The position numbers and the translations under genes were made by a program. A stretch of 5,624 nt of DNA from Synergistaceae bacterium (GTDB lineage Bacteria; Synergistota; Synergistia; Synergistales; Synergistaceae): contig JAISDQ010000144.1 in assembly GCA_031264605.1 (NCBI GenBank), forward strand, positions 1 to 5,624. The letters are read 5' to 3'. The notes under the pieces are model-generated. The model was not told the DNA's origin and searched no databases. It saw only the letters and a list, made by a program, of their open reading frames with translations. Below are positions 1 through 5,222 of this stretch, piece after piece; within the stretch, counting starts at the first letter, position 1; every line of letters starts with the position of its first letter.

Positions 1-1
1 A

Positions 2-163
2 TTACGGCAAGGCAGAGGTTTGAGCGTTATCGATCTGGCGTTTGAGACGAGAATACATCCGTCGCAAATATCCTGCATCGAGCGCCGGAAGTCGGCGGCA
101 TCGGACAGAGCAAGGGACGTGTTGAGTTCTTTCTTTGGCGTCGAAGAAGCAAGCGTGTTTTAG
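2..163 (+). CDS. XRE/Cro-CI family helix-turn-helix regulator, 3' end only
   Basis: The window opens inside this gene; 53 codons remain before the TAG at 161-163, with the 5' end outside. The visible peptide includes LSVIDLAFETRIHPSQISCI followed by ERRKSAASDRARDVLSSFFG. This is the familiar pattern of the XRE/Cro-CI fold: a helix with a small residue before the turn, a recognition helix (PSQISCIERR), then the helix that ends in a hydrophobic-FFGV segment. Proteins of this family bind operator DNA as dimers and often repress early phage genes. The remnant ends soon after the HTH, so the missing part is probably only the first HTH helix and the protein would be a short single-domain regulator. 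It lies upstream of and co-directional with the replication genes, as a control gene would. Family assignment is fairly sure; which promoter it controls is not visible. Confidence 0.75.
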   Translation, partial: LRQGRGLSVIDLAFETRIHPSQISCIERRKSAASDRARDVLSSFFGVEEASVF

Positions 164-192
164 CATGATGGTCTCGCGTTGTGACAGGGAAC

Positions 193-218
193 AAAAAAGC
201 CGCCCGGCGAGAGGCGGC
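193..218 (-). terminator. Rho-independent terminator reading leftward
   Basis: GCCGCC (199-204) and GGCGGC (213-218) form a perfect 6-bp all-GC stem around an 8-base loop. Six A residues (193-198) lie immediately to the left, so on the minus strand the stem is followed directly by TTTTTT, the standard intrinsic terminator layout. On the + strand no T-run follows the stem. It sits between the XRE gene and the next + strand ORF. There is no convincing minus-strand gene to its right in this window, so it may stop antisense transcription from entering the regulator gene. It could alternatively act only as a 5' leader hairpin for the gene starting at 234. Confidence 0.5.
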
Positions 219-225
219 GGAGCGG

Positions 226-232
226 AAAGGAG
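226..232 (+). promoter_or_regulatory. Shine-Dalgarno AAAGGAG that sets the start of the 234-863 ORF
   Basis: AAAGGAG ends one base before the ATG at 234 and ten bases before an in-frame TTG at 243. The motif is strong, but the spacing to ATG is unusually short and that to TTG slightly long, so the true start is either of these. The ORF is open further upstream, with ATGs at 135, 165 and 168, but none has a comparable ribosome binding site. Use of those starts would also place the GC hairpin at 199-218 inside the coding region. Confidence 0.5.
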
Positions 233-233
233 A

Positions 234-863
234 ATGGTTTATTTGGAATCTCAGGATAATTGTATCACTAAAGATTTAAATCGCGCGTGGATAGAGCTTG
301 AAAACCGAATAGATTCAACTCCATGGGGGAAATTGGCTGAGGAATTGTTTTGCAGTGCTTTAGACATTCAAGAAGAGGTTGAAGATAGTGAAGAATTATT
401 GCGGTTGCTTCGTGAATTTGTAAAGCGCGTCGACAAATTTGAGAAATCATATCTTGCGACAAGTGCGCGAGAGGAGGAGATACATCACAAACTTCTTTCC
501 CCTTCCGACAGGCGGCGGCTCAACAAAATTCACCGGGCAAACAGGGCAGCGGCGCGAGAGGCAAAGGCAAGAGGAGAAGATAATTTCTTAATCAGGGTGT
601 ATTTACGAAAACAACCAAACTGCTGGGTAAATCACTACAATTCACGTGGATTGTGCCGCGCTCATAGACGCGCCTCGCGTCCGGCGTTCACGCAAAGCGG
701 CGGCAGTGATTCCGGTAACGGAGATTCAGACTGTAGCGACCCACCCGGGCCTTCGCATCCTGTAACATCCCCTTTCCCACGCTTAAAACAATCGAATAGC
801 TGTTTCTCTCCGTGGCCACGCCTCGGCTCCTGTCGCGTGTCTGAGAGGGGGTGTGCGGCATGA
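234..863 (+). CDS. Hypothetical protein, helical and charged, atypical C-terminal third
   Basis: Not recognised. From ATG 234 it would be 209 residues (206 from TTG 243). Residues about 1-135 look like a real soluble helical protein: an acidic stretch (DIQEEVEDSEELLRLLREFV) is followed by a basic region rich in Arg/Lys/Ala (LSPSDRRRLNKIHRANRAAA). Codons here are more A/T-rich than in the downstream genes, suggesting a different origin. From about 640 the composition changes: the encoded tail is rich in Ser, Pro, Gly and Cys (for example GGSDSGNGDSDCSDPPGPS) and looks non-coding or frame-shifted. The stop (TGA 861-863) nevertheless overlaps the ATG of the next gene as ATGA, as at two other junctions here, which argues that the frame may be used to its end. 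No membrane segment or signal peptide is visible. The function is unknown; its position suggests an early regulatory or accessory gene. Confidence 0.5.
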   Translation: MVYLESQDNCITKDLNRAWIELENRIDSTPWGKLAEELFCSALDIQEEVEDSEELLRLLREFVKRVDKFEKSYLATSAREEEIHHKLLSPSDRRRLNKIHRANRAAAREAKARGEDNFLIRVYLRKQPNCWVNHYNSRGLCRAHRRASRPAFTQSGGSDSGNGDSDCSDPPGPSHPVTSPFPRLKQSNSCFSPWPRLGSCRVSERGCAA

Positions 864-1168
864 CGCTCAAAAATACCCTTTCTCGCAAACGTGGAGCCGT
901 GGCAACAAACGAGACAGCCAGAGCCGAACAATCCATAATACCCGCGCTCTTATCCGAACGCGACGCGGCGGCGTACACCGGAGTCAGCGCCGCGTATTTG
1001 CGCCGGGCACGAAGAGAAGGCAGCCCGGGTGGTCGAACGTCGGGGCCGAATTTTGTGAGATTGGAATCCTTCGGCGCGAAAGGCGGCAAAAACGGCGGGC
1101 GCGTACTGTACGCTCGCGTTGACCTTGATGTGTGGTTGTCAGGTCTTGAGAGGAAGCGGGTGATTTGA
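860..1168 (+). CDS. Small winged-HTH DNA-binding protein, AlpA/excisionase-like
   Basis: 102 residues. Residues 31-54 (LSERDAAAYTGVSAAYLRRA and on) form the MerR-type helix-turn-helix found in excisionases and AlpA-like regulators (HTH_17 type). The wing follows as GPNFVRL (62-68) and RVLYARVDLDVWL (81-93), matching the family pattern of a short beta hairpin with a Tyr then Asp-Leu-Asp-x-Trp helix. Family members bind DNA at attachment sites or promoters and act in excision or early transcription. The two wing strands are separated here by a Gly/Lys-rich insert of about 12 residues (69-80) that is longer than usual. An N-terminal tail of about 25 residues, with several basic residues, precedes the HTH. 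Start: ATG 860 has a GAGGGGG ribosome binding site (845-851) 8 bases upstream; GTG 851 is possible but lies in that site. It overlaps the upstream ORF by ATGA and ends one base before the primase ATG. Confidence 0.85.
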   Translation: MTLKNTLSRKRGAVATNETARAEQSIIPALLSERDAAAYTGVSAAYLRRARREGSPGGRTSGPNFVRLESFGAKGGKNGGRVLYARVDLDVWLSGLERKRVI

Positions 1169-1169
1169 T

Positions 1170-2729
1170 ATGACATCTCCTGATTTCCTTCCCGTGCGGC
1201 CCGAGAATATCCCCGGCGAACTGAAGGCGCTTCCTCAATGGGTGATGTGGCGCGCCGTGCAACGTGGTGAGAAATGGACAAAGCCGCCATTTATGATTAC
1301 CGGGGAAAACGCGAAGTCCACTGATCCGGACACCTGGACTACGTTTGAACAGGCTCTTGAAACTTATCGGGCCGGAAAATTTGACGGTATCGGTTTTGTG
1401 TTCGCCAAAGACGGAGGATTCACAGGCATAGATTTCGATCACTGCCTGGACGACGCCAAGAGCATTATTAATCCTCAGGTAAAATCTATCGTTGATAATT
1501 TGGCTTCATACTGTGAAGTTTCAGCAGGCGGAGCTGGGTTGCATCTGATAGTCAGGGGCAAACTTGAAAGCGGGTCAATCGGTCAATATTTTGAGGTTTA
1601 CCCTCATGGCAGGTTCTTTACAGTAACCGGTCATATTTTGGGCGAACCGAAAGATATAGCAGACGGGCAAGCGGTAATAACGTTATTGTCTCAATTGGCC
1701 GAAGTGAAAAAAGCTCAAGTACGGTCTGAAAAGCCAGCGGCGGCAAATCCGCTGCCCTCGTTTATGCCTTCTGCCGAATATTCCGAGATTGAACAGCAGG
1801 TTCTTGATTCGATGGCCGCGCACGGAATAACGCCGCACGAACAATTGATACTTGATGGGGAACGGCATCGGATAAAAATCAACGATGATCGTCTTTACGG
1901 GTCAGAGCAGTCGGGCGCGTATTGTATCTATATTGATTCCTATCCAGCCGGCTGGTTCATGGACTGGCATAACGAGCTTATTAAATGGAAATTCGATATC
2001 AAAAAACTCAATTCGGAAGCTCAAGCGCAATGGAAAAGGTATTTCAACTCACGGGAATACCAAGCCGCTCAACAGTCACGGCAACTCCAACGTGAAGTCG
2101 AACAGCGGCAGGAATCCGATCGGCGGCGTGAAGCCGTTAATGAGGCATGGCGCGTATATTCATCGGCAAAGTCTATCGAGGAAGCACCAGATCATCCCTA
2201 TCTGCTCGCAAAGCGCGTTACGCCGCGCGGCGGCTTTCCCTTTGGCGGCCAATGGTGCGGTTTGCGTACCGGGGATATGGCGAGCAGGGACGGTAACCCA
2301 ATGCGCGACCTCTTGTTGATTCCAACGATGAATGCGATGACCGGCAGATTTTGCGGCTTGCATCGGATATTCGGGCGGCCCGGGGCTGATGGGAAGTTCA
2401 ACAAGGGCTGGTGTTCGCCAGCGGGCGGCGTGTTCCCCATTGGCGTCGACATTCAGCACGGCGTCGTATTCGCGGGCGAGGGCATAGCGACGGTACTCTC
2501 ATGGTATCAGTATTGGAACGAAGAATCAGAGAATGTCGCTCCCTGTACGGCGATAGCGGCGATGGACGCCGGAAACCTCATTAAAAACGCGGCGGCAATC
2601 CGGGCGAGGTATCGGGAACGTGACGTATTCATATTACAGGACGACGACGAGGCCGGGGAAAAGGCGGCGGCGGCTTGTATGGCAAGTGGGTTTGCGGGCG
2701 TGGTGAATCCGAGGGATTACATACGATGA
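1170..2729 (+). CDS. Phage-type replicative primase: PrimPol (AEP) domain fused to TOPRIM primase region
   Basis: 519 residues. Residues 14-165 resemble phage/plasmid bifunctional primase-polymerases: LPQWVMWR (21-28), KPPF (38-41), STDPDTWTTFEQAL (50-63), then GIGFVF. The three AEP motifs can be placed: GIDFDHC (86-92; D88 and D90 as metal ligands), the sxH-like GAGLHL with H125, and EVYPHGRFFTVTG (142-154; E142 as third acid). Residues about 205-300 match the region that precedes TOPRIM in TraC-like primases (LDGERHRIKI, AGWFMDWHNELIKW). An Arg/Gln/Glu-rich helical linker runs 295-325 and HPYLLAKRV is at 342-350. The C-terminal TOPRIM shows the acidic motif VVFAGEGIATVLS (432-444; E437) and the DxD motif QDDDEAG (490-496). 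It would make primers, and perhaps extend DNA, at replication forks. The start has a GGGTGAT ribosome binding site just upstream. The stop overlaps the next start (ATGA at 2726-2729), suggesting translational coupling. The primase call is strong; which of the two catalytic sites is active is not known. Confidence 0.92.
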   Translation: MTSPDFLPVRPENIPGELKALPQWVMWRAVQRGEKWTKPPFMITGENAKSTDPDTWTTFEQALETYRAGKFDGIGFVFAKDGGFTGIDFDHCLDDAKSIINPQVKSIVDNLASYCEVSAGGAGLHLIVRGKLESGSIGQYFEVYPHGRFFTVTGHILGEPKDIADGQAVITLLSQLAEVKKAQVRSEKPAAANPLPSFMPSAEYSEIEQQVLDSMAAHGITPHEQLILDGERHRIKINDDRLYGSEQSGAYCIYIDSYPAGWFMDWHNELIKWKFDIKKLNSEAQAQWKRYFNSREYQAAQQSRQLQREVEQRQESDRRREAVNEAWRVYSSAKSIEEAPDHPYLLAKRVTPRGGFPFGGQWCGLRTGDMASRDGNPMRDLLLIPTMNAMTGRFCGLHRIFGRPGADGKFNKGWCSPAGGVFPIGVDIQHGVVFAGEGIATVLSWYQYWNEESENVAPCTAIAAMDAGNLIKNAAAIRARYRERDVFILQDDDEAGEKAAAACMASGFAGVVNPRDYIR

Positions 2730-4267
2730 ATGATGACGCCTGTACACATCTTGACACTGCCGACGTTACGCCGAACATCGACGGTACGGAGGTACTTGAA
2801 AGAGCAAAGGCCAGAGGCGAAGCGATACGCCAAAAGGAAGGTCTCGCGAGTGCGCCGCCGAAAATCGAACAGTTACCGGCGTTCCCCATTGGAGCGCTGC
2901 CGTTATCTGTCGCGGATTTCATCCGGGCGGCGGTGGAAAATATTCAAGCGTCCGCCGATATGGTTGGCCCCTGCGTACTGGGCGCGCTCGAAACCGCTTG
3001 CAGGGGGCGCTATCCTGTCAGGCTCCCGAACGGGCATATTGAGCGCCCATGTCTGTACATCGCGCCTGTCGCGCCGCCGTCCGAACGGAAATCATCGGTA
3101 ATTGAGGTCGTCATGAAGCCGCTCACCAGTTATGAGATTCAGTATAATGCCGCTCATTCCGGCGAGGTGGAACAATCACAAAGCGACAGGCGGATACTTG
3201 AAGAGCGGAAAACGACACTTGAGAAGGAAGCCGCGAAAGCAAAGACCGAGGACAGCCGGGAAAAGGCGCGTCGCGAACTTGCGGAGGTGAATGAAGAGAT
3301 TGCGGCTTTTGATCCGGTCAAGCCGCTTCGTCTGTTTGGAGGGGATGTCACGCCGGAAAAGCTGGCCGATCTTCTGTACGCTCAAAATGAAACGTTCGCG
3401 CTTGTATCAGCCGAGGGGGGCGGCCTGTTCGATAACATTGGGCGGTACTGCGAGAAGGGCGGCATGGATATTTACTTGAACGGATATTCGGGCGACGTGG
3501 TGCATGTGGACAGGAAATCAGGCACAGCCGTTTTGCTCAAGTGTCCGACATTGAATATCGTTGCGTTGTGTCAACCCATCGTCATTGAAAACCTGTTCGG
3601 AGACAAGGAAAAAGCCGGACGCGGTTTGCTGTCGCGGATACTGTTCGTAAAGTGTCAAAGTCTGGTGGGGCGGCGCAAGCCGGTATCGCGTCCGATTGAG
3701 CCGGTGACAAAAAGAAGGTATGAAGATTTGTGCCTTTCCATGCTTGCCGCTGAAAACGGGGGCGAATTGACGTTTGATGATGACGGATACAAGGTATATT
3801 GCCGATTCTTTGAAGAGGTGGAGCCGCTGTTAACGCCTGATTCAGGCGAGCTGTCGCTTATGGGCGATTGGGCGGGGAAGGTATGCGGGACTATGACGAG
3901 GCTTGCCGGGCTTATCCATTGCGTTAACGCGTTCGAGCGCGGACAGAATCCAGCCGGGACGCCAATAACAGAGGAAGAGGCCGAATCCGCCGTTATACTC
4001 GCGCGGTTCTTTCTGGCTCACGCTAAAGCCGTCTATATTGAACAGATAGAACCTCAGAGCGAGAAGGACGCCAGATATCTGTTAAGGCGGATAATGGGAG
4101 AATCTCCGATATCCCAAAGAGACTTAATCCGCAAAACCCAAGGATACAGAAGAGGTAATTTCGCTATTGATGATACGCTGAAACTACTTGAAGAGCGCGG
4201 GCATATACGGATTGAAAAAATTCCTAGCGGCACAAAGCCAAAAATTCTTATTCATCTACTTGAATAA
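2726..4267 (+). CDS. DUF3987 family helicase-like replication protein with C-terminal winged helix
   Basis: 513 residues from ATG 2726, which overlaps the primase stop; GAGGG (2711-2715) lies 10 bases upstream. An in-frame ATG at 2675 exists but would lie deep inside the primase gene. The DUF3987 core spans about 50-320: LPLSVADFIRAAVENIQASA, then a P-loop-like VAPPSERKSSV (115-125), a Walker B-like LVSAEGGGLFDNIGRY (226-241, E230), a sensor-like TLNIVALCQP (275-284), and GRGLLSRILFV (298-308) with R304 in an arginine-finger-like position. The P-loop keeps K122 and S123 but has lost its glycines. A charged coiled-coil segment (about 145-195) is inserted after it. Residues about 445-513 (YLLRRIMGESPISQRDLIRK and on) form a winged helix that may bind DNA. 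DUF3987 genes regularly sit beside phage primases and are thought to act as helicase or initiator; no DnaB-type helicase is seen here. The family call is strong; helicase activity is inferred. Confidence 0.92.
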   Translation: MNDDACTHLDTADVTPNIDGTEVLERAKARGEAIRQKEGLASAPPKIEQLPAFPIGALPLSVADFIRAAVENIQASADMVGPCVLGALETACRGRYPVRLPNGHIERPCLYIAPVAPPSERKSSVIEVVMKPLTSYEIQYNAAHSGEVEQSQSDRRILEERKTTLEKEAAKAKTEDSREKARRELAEVNEEIAAFDPVKPLRLFGGDVTPEKLADLLYAQNETFALVSAEGGGLFDNIGRYCEKGGMDIYLNGYSGDVVHVDRKSGTAVLLKCPTLNIVALCQPIVIENLFGDKEKAGRGLLSRILFVKCQSLVGRRKPVSRPIEPVTKRRYEDLCLSMLAAENGGELTFDDDGYKVYCRFFEEVEPLLTPDSGELSLMGDWAGKVCGTMTRLAGLIHCVNAFERGQNPAGTPITEEEAESAVILARFFLAHAKAVYIEQIEPQSEKDARYLLRRIMGESPISQRDLIRKTQGYRRGNFAIDDTLKLLEERGHIRIEKIPSGTKPKILIHLLE

Positions 4268-4284
4268 TGATGATAGTGACGGTT

Positions 4285-4523
4285 GACTATATTGACTTTA
4301 TTGACTTATTCAAATCTTTTCAGCCACAGCAAGGGTTTGTGCTGTTAAAAAAGTCAACATTGACGGTTGCCCCAGTAGTGACAATATTGACTAATTCGCG
4401 GCGGCCAAATAGAAAAGTCAATATAGTCAATATCGCGTCAATATATTGTCAATATTGGGTTGATGTCATAAAGCGTTGCTACGACTGAGCAAAAATAGAA
4501 AAGTCAATAAAGTCAATATAGTC
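4285..4523. repeat. Nested inverted repeats centred near 4404
   Basis: The segment 4285-4307 is the perfect reverse complement of 4501-4523 (23 of 23). Inside it, 4378-4391 and 4417-4430 are reverse complements at 12 of 14 positions. Both pairs have coordinates summing to 8808, so they share exactly the same centre at 4404. A degenerate third pair fits the same axis: TTGCC at 4367-4371 against GTCAA at 4437-4441. The DNA between the arms is not complementary throughout, so this is a set of co-centred arms and not one long hairpin. The centre itself is the only GC-rich patch in the gap (4397-4406). The arrangement suits a symmetric, bidirectional protein assembly, or extrusion of a cruciform. 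Confidence 0.8.
4407..4516. repeat. 24-bp direct repeat (4407-4430 and 4493-4516)
   Basis: The two copies agree at 23 of 24 positions and are offset by 86 bases. Each begins AAATAGAAAAGTCAATA and ends in a second GTCAA on the 9-bp period. The right copy is also part of the outer arm of the 23-bp inverted repeat, so the array appears to have grown by duplication of whole blocks and not only of the pentamer. Confidence 0.75.
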
Positions 4524-4575
4524 ACTATGACATTTTTTTTGGAGTAGGGATTTTAACGGGTGGGGGGATATATGA

Positions 4576-5064
4576 ATGGCGAATAAAATTTCAATAGGCA
4601 TCGATCCGGGCATCAACGGCGCGATAGCGGCAATCAGCGCCGGTTCTCTGGAAGTGCTCGATCTCGTGGACACGCCGGTTATCACAAGCGAGGGTAAACG
4701 GCTGTACGACATCGGCGGCATGGCTGATGCTATACGGCATATGTCTTTATTTGGCGACGCCGTTGTTATCCTCGAACAAGCGCAGGCCATGCCGGGACAG
4801 GGCGTGTCGTCCACGTTTTCGACGGGGCGCGGCTTCGGAATATGGGAGGGCGTTTTGTCGGCGCTCGGCGTGCCGTATCGGACGGTCAGGCCGTCAGTGT
4901 GGGTAAAAAAGATTTTGGCCGGGACGCCTGGAGAGGGTAAGGCGCGGTCGCTTGGGTTCGCTATGCGGATGTTCCCCGGCGCGGAGATCACGCCAAAGGG
5001 AAGCCGCAAGCCGAGGGACGGGCGCGGTGACGCGCTGTGTCTGGCGTATTACGGGATAAGATGA
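4576..5064 (+). CDS. RuvC-like Holliday junction resolvase (RNase H fold), phage type
   Basis: 162 residues, the usual size for RuvC-like nucleases. The fold and the four acids of the active site can be followed: SIGIDPGINGAIA (6-18) with D10 in the first strand, VVILEQAQAMPGQG (63-76) with E67, and RDGRGDALCLAYYG (147-160) with D148 and D152. FSTGRGFGIWEGVLSALGVP (81-100) and VRPSVWVKKIL (104-114) match the middle helices and strand seen in phage homologues. These enzymes cut four-way or branched DNA with divalent metal ions; in phages they clear replication and recombination intermediates before packaging. The gene lies directly after the repeat array. Start: ATG 4576 has a G-run ribosome binding site (4562-4567) 8 bases upstream; ATG 4572 opens only a 4-codon frame (MNGE) that ends inside the gene. 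Its TGA overlaps the next ATG. No key residue is missing, so it is probably active. Confidence 0.9.
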   Translation: MANKISIGIDPGINGAIAAISAGSLEVLDLVDTPVITSEGKRLYDIGGMADAIRHMSLFGDAVVILEQAQAMPGQGVSSTFSTGRGFGIWEGVLSALGVPYRTVRPSVWVKKILAGTPGEGKARSLGFAMRMFPGAEITPKGSRKPRDGRGDALCLAYYGIR

Positions 5065-5222
5065 TCGTGCGGGACAAATCAAAACTGAAACCCCCAAACC
5101 CACATACGGAGCTGCTTTTATTGCTCAGAGATAAGGAACGGGAGAAGCGCGGGAGGGAAGCATATGACACGGGGATTGAGCTTCATAAATGGAAAACTGG
5201 ACGTAACGGAAGAATGGGTTGA
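5061..5222 (+). CDS. Small basic hypothetical protein
   Basis: Not recognised. From ATG 5061 it is 53 residues, Lys/Arg/Glu-rich, with PPNPH near the N-terminus, a leucine run (ELLLLLRDKEREKRGREAYD) and a basic end (KWKTGRNGRMG). The ATG overlaps the resolvase TGA as ATGA, the same junction type used elsewhere in this gene set, and it fills what would otherwise be a 99-base gap. The ribosome binding site is weak (an ACGGGATAAG stretch just upstream). It overlaps the next gene by 59 bases in another frame, which is long for such an operon. It may be a real short gene coupled to the resolvase, or an open frame with no product. A longer version from ATG 5037 is less likely because it lies inside the resolvase gene. 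Confidence 0.45.
   Translation: MIVRDKSKLKPPNPHTELLLLLRDKEREKRGREAYDTGIELHKWKTGRNGRMG

Larger units (their letters stand above)
4276..4531. repeat. TTGAC/GTCAA iteron-like array, candidate replication origin or control region
   Basis: The 308-base gap between the DUF3987 and resolvase genes is AT-rich and dominated by one pentamer. TTGAC on the + strand begins at 4283, 4292, 4301, 4360 and 4387. Its complement GTCAA begins at 4353, 4417, 4426, 4437, 4448, 4503 and 4512. One-base variants GTGAC (4276, 4378) and GTCAC (4521) extend the series. Several runs have an exact 9-bp period (4283/4292/4301; 4378/4387; 4417/4426; 4503/4512/4521), slightly less than one helical turn. Forward copies cluster left and reverse copies right. 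Short self-complementary AT steps (CAATATATTG at 4439-4448; CAATATTG at 4382-4389 and 4450-4457) lie between them. Arrays of short sites in AT-rich DNA beside primase and helicase genes are typical of phage and plasmid origins, and this is the most likely reading. An operator array for a regulator is the main alternative. No ORF here is credible. Confidence 0.75.

Noticed and set aside
268..462. Minus-strand open frame of 64 codons that could feed the leftward terminator
   Set aside because: It lies opposite the part of the 234-863 ORF that looks most like protein, and I see no ribosome binding site or family resemblance.
688..1290. Long minus-strand open frame of 200 codons
   Set aside because: It is antisense to the well-supported HTH gene and the primase start, is Arg/Ser/Pro-rich, and has no recognisable motif. 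The leftward terminator at 193-218 is 470 bases beyond its end, which is not enough support.
4326..4345. Small hairpin ACAGCA/TGCTGT
   Set aside because: A 6-bp stem with an 8-base loop and no T-run on either strand; nothing marks it as functional.
4283..4391. TTGAC copies as sigma-70 -35 boxes
   Set aside because: No convincing TATAAT-like -10 box is found at 16-18 bases from any copy. The best case (TTGACG 4360-4365 with AATATT 4383-4388) is poor, and the many copies on both strands fit a binding array better.
4267..4488. + strand open frame of 73 codons starting at the DUF3987 stop (TAATG)
   Set aside because: Its repeating DYIDFIDLF-type peptide is simply what the TTGAC repeats encode; no ribosome binding site precedes it, and the reverse strand of the outer arm gives the same peptide pattern.
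4276..4531. CRISPR array
   Set aside because: The repeats are about 5-9 bp, on both strands and without unique spacers of constant length; there are no cas genes.
4521..4540. Possible + strand terminator: GTCA/TGAC stem followed by eight T residues
   Set aside because: The stem is only 4 bp with a 3-base loop and is part of the repeat series; too weak to call, though the T-run itself is real.
4479..5009. Minus-strand open frame of 176 codons opposite the resolvase
   Set aside because: Shadow of the RuvC-like gene; Pro/Ser-rich with no motif, and its end is made of the repeat-encoded YIDFIDF peptide.
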